64,000 nt of DNA from an uncultured Lachnospiraceae bacterium. Lineage in GTDB: Bacteria > Bacillota > Clostridia > Lachnospirales > Lachnospiraceae. Both the position numbers and the translations under genes were made by a program. The notes beneath the pieces are model-generated. The model made no database searches. It saw nothing but the letters and a program-made list of their open reading frames with translations, and was not told where the DNA came from. Within the stretch, counting starts at the first letter, position 1, and each line of letters starts with the position of its first letter. Location of the stretch: assembly GCA_945929965.1 (NCBI GenBank), contig CAMEOT010000011.1:1-64000 (forward strand). Direction: 5' to 3'. Of the stretch, positions 62,845 to 64,000 are shown one piece after another.

Positions 62845-63969
62845 ATGGATTTATCACAGTTAAGACAACAGATCGACACCATCGACAGACAGATCGTGGA
62901 TCTCTATGAGAAGCGCATGGATGTCAGCAGACAGGTGGCGGAATATAAAATAGAGACGGGGAAAAAAGTATTCGACAAGCAGCGTGAGCAGGAGAAGATC
63001 GCCGGTGTCAAGGCACTGACCCACAACGATTTCAACAGTCACGGCGTGGAGGAACTGTTTGAGCAGATCATGTCCATGAGCCGGAAGCTTCAGTACCAGC
63101 TGTTAGCCGCCCACGGAAGTGAGGGAAGGCTTCCTTTTATCGGCGTGGAAGAACTGGAAACCGACTGTGCCAGAGTGGTCTACCAGGGAGCGGAGGGATC
63201 TTATTCCCAGGCTGCCATGCGCAGGTTTTTCGGGGAAAATGTCAATGCCTTCCATGTGGAAACTTTCCGGGATGCCATGAGTGCCATTGATGAAGGCAGC
63301 GCGGATTTCGCGGTACTTCCCATTGAGAATTCCACCGCCGGAATAGTGAATGAGATCTATGATCTGCTGGTAGAATTCGAGAATTATATCGTAGGAGAGC
63401 AGGTCATTCCCATCGAGCATTGTCTGCTGGCACTGCCCGGGACGAAGATGGAAGAGATCAAAAGAGTCTATTCCCATCCCCAGTCCCTGATGCAGAGTGC
63501 CAGATATCTTGCGGACCATGACTGGCAGCAGATCAGTATGCAGAACAACGCTTTCGCAGCATTAAAAATAGCGAAGGAAAAGGATAAAACCCAGGCGGCT
63601 ATCGCCAGCGAATACGCGGGAGAGACCTACGGACTGGAAATTCTGGAAAAAGGGATCAATGATTCCGACAGCAATTCCACCCGTTTTATCATTGTGACGA
63701 ACCAGAAGATCTTTTGCAAAAATGCCAACAAGATCAGTCTGTGTCTGGAGATTCCCCACAAGAGCGGATCCCTGTATCACATTCTGTCCCATTTTATTTA
63801 CAATAATCTGAACATGACTAAGATCGAGAGCCGTCCCATTCCCGACCGGAACTGGGAGTATCGTTTCTTCATTGATTTTGAGGGGAACCTTGCGGACAGC
63901 GCAGTGAAAAACGCACTGCGGGGACTTCGGGAAGAAGCCCGCAGCATGAAGATCCTGGGTAATTACTAA
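62845..63969 (+). CDS. pheA: bifunctional chorismate mutase / prephenate dehydratase PheA
   Basis: Two steps to phenylpyruvate for phenylalanine synthesis. Residues about 1-90 are an AroQ-type chorismate mutase (LRQQIDTIDRQIVDLYEKRMDVSRQVAEYK). Residues about 110-285 are the dehydratase (YQGAEGSYSQAAMRRFFG, LPIENSTAGIVNEIYDLL, and NSTRFIIV with the catalytic Thr). Residues about 297-374 are an ACT domain with the ESRPIP motif for Phe feedback. AAGGAGAACAGC precedes the ATG. No leader-peptide attenuator is evident. The gene ends 31 bases before the window edge. Confidence 0.95.
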   Translation: MDLSQLRQQIDTIDRQIVDLYEKRMDVSRQVAEYKIETGKKVFDKQREQEKIAGVKALTHNDFNSHGVEELFEQIMSMSRKLQYQLLAAHGSEGRLPFIGVEELETDCARVVYQGAEGSYSQAAMRRFFGENVNAFHVETFRDAMSAIDEGSADFAVLPIENSTAGIVNEIYDLLVEFENYIVGEQVIPIEHCLLALPGTKMEEIKRVYSHPQSLMQSARYLADHDWQQISMQNNAFAALKIAKEKDKTQAAIASEYAGETYGLEILEKGINDSDSNSTRFIIVTNQKIFCKNANKISLCLEIPHKSGSLYHILSHFIYNNLNMTKIESRPIPDRNWEYRFFIDFEGNLADSAVKNALRGLREEARSMKILGNY

Positions 63970-64000
63970 GTATTACGAATGTAAGAATTTGACGACCATT

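Overview
The window reads as chromosome of an anaerobic, low-to-mid GC Firmicute, most likely a gut Lachnospiraceae-type Clostridium. The basis is the anaerobic (cobalt-early, Cbi-type) cobalamin pathway, sigma-A promoters with strong Shine-Dalgarno sites, DUF362-ferredoxin, YitT, YfhO, DUF2974 and DUF5050 families, and a pectin/uronate operon. The exact genus is not determined. I found no rRNA, tRNA, CRISPR array, insertion sequence or phage gene.

Region 1 (about 0.4-23.3 kb): a TetR regulator, then a cobalamin riboswitch with its own promoter and terminator, then some 21 kb of co-directional genes. The first five encode an envelope module: a lipoprotein-anchored CbiK-type cobaltochelatase, a second lipoprotein with a duplicated domain, an ABC substrate-binding lipoprotein, a FecCD-type permease, and an ATPase with an extra C-terminal domain. 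They are followed by cbiP, cobT, cobU, cobS, a degenerate cobU paralogue, cobC, cbiB, cobD, cbiC, cbiD, cbiF, cbiG, cbiH, a triple fusion cbiJ-cbiE-cbiT, and cbiA. No cbiL, corrinoid adenosyltransferase or cytosolic chelatase is present.

Region 2 (23.3-29.7 kb): a DUF362 ferredoxin protein, a family-2 glycosyltransferase fused to a MarR-like winged helix, citrate synthase, a TetR regulator, and a DUF2974 hydrolase-like protein whose 3' end overlaps antisense with a class I glutamine amidotransferase-like hydrolase.

Region 3 (29.8-36.4 kb): a complete F1Fo ATP synthase operon (a, c, b, delta-alpha fusion, gamma, beta, epsilon). A structured repeat element lies between c and b.

Region 4 (36.4-44.9 kb): envelope genes: an LtaS-family phosphoglycerol transferase, YfhO, YitT, an AraC regulator and two unrecognised membrane proteins.

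Region 5 (45-50 kb): a unit for unsaturated uronate/ketodeoxygluconate breakdown (kduI, kduD, an RpiB-family isomerase, a KDPG aldolase with an extra VOC-like domain, kdgK), with a sigma-A promoter overlapped by a near-consensus cre.

Region 6 (50-64 kb): pyrBI, a nitroreductase, a PH-domain protein, a MATE exporter, a folate operon (folC, folE, HD protein, folP, folB-folK fusion), a flavin/electron-transfer trio (EetB-like, EetA-like, ApbE), an SmtB-like ArsR sensor, a DUF5050 protein and pheA.

Several intergenic spaces hold multi-hairpin palindromic elements; three share a TGCTTGCA hairpin tip and two share a near-identical 22-nt head, which suggests dispersed repeats. Short tandem repeats also recur at gene junctions of the cobalamin unit.
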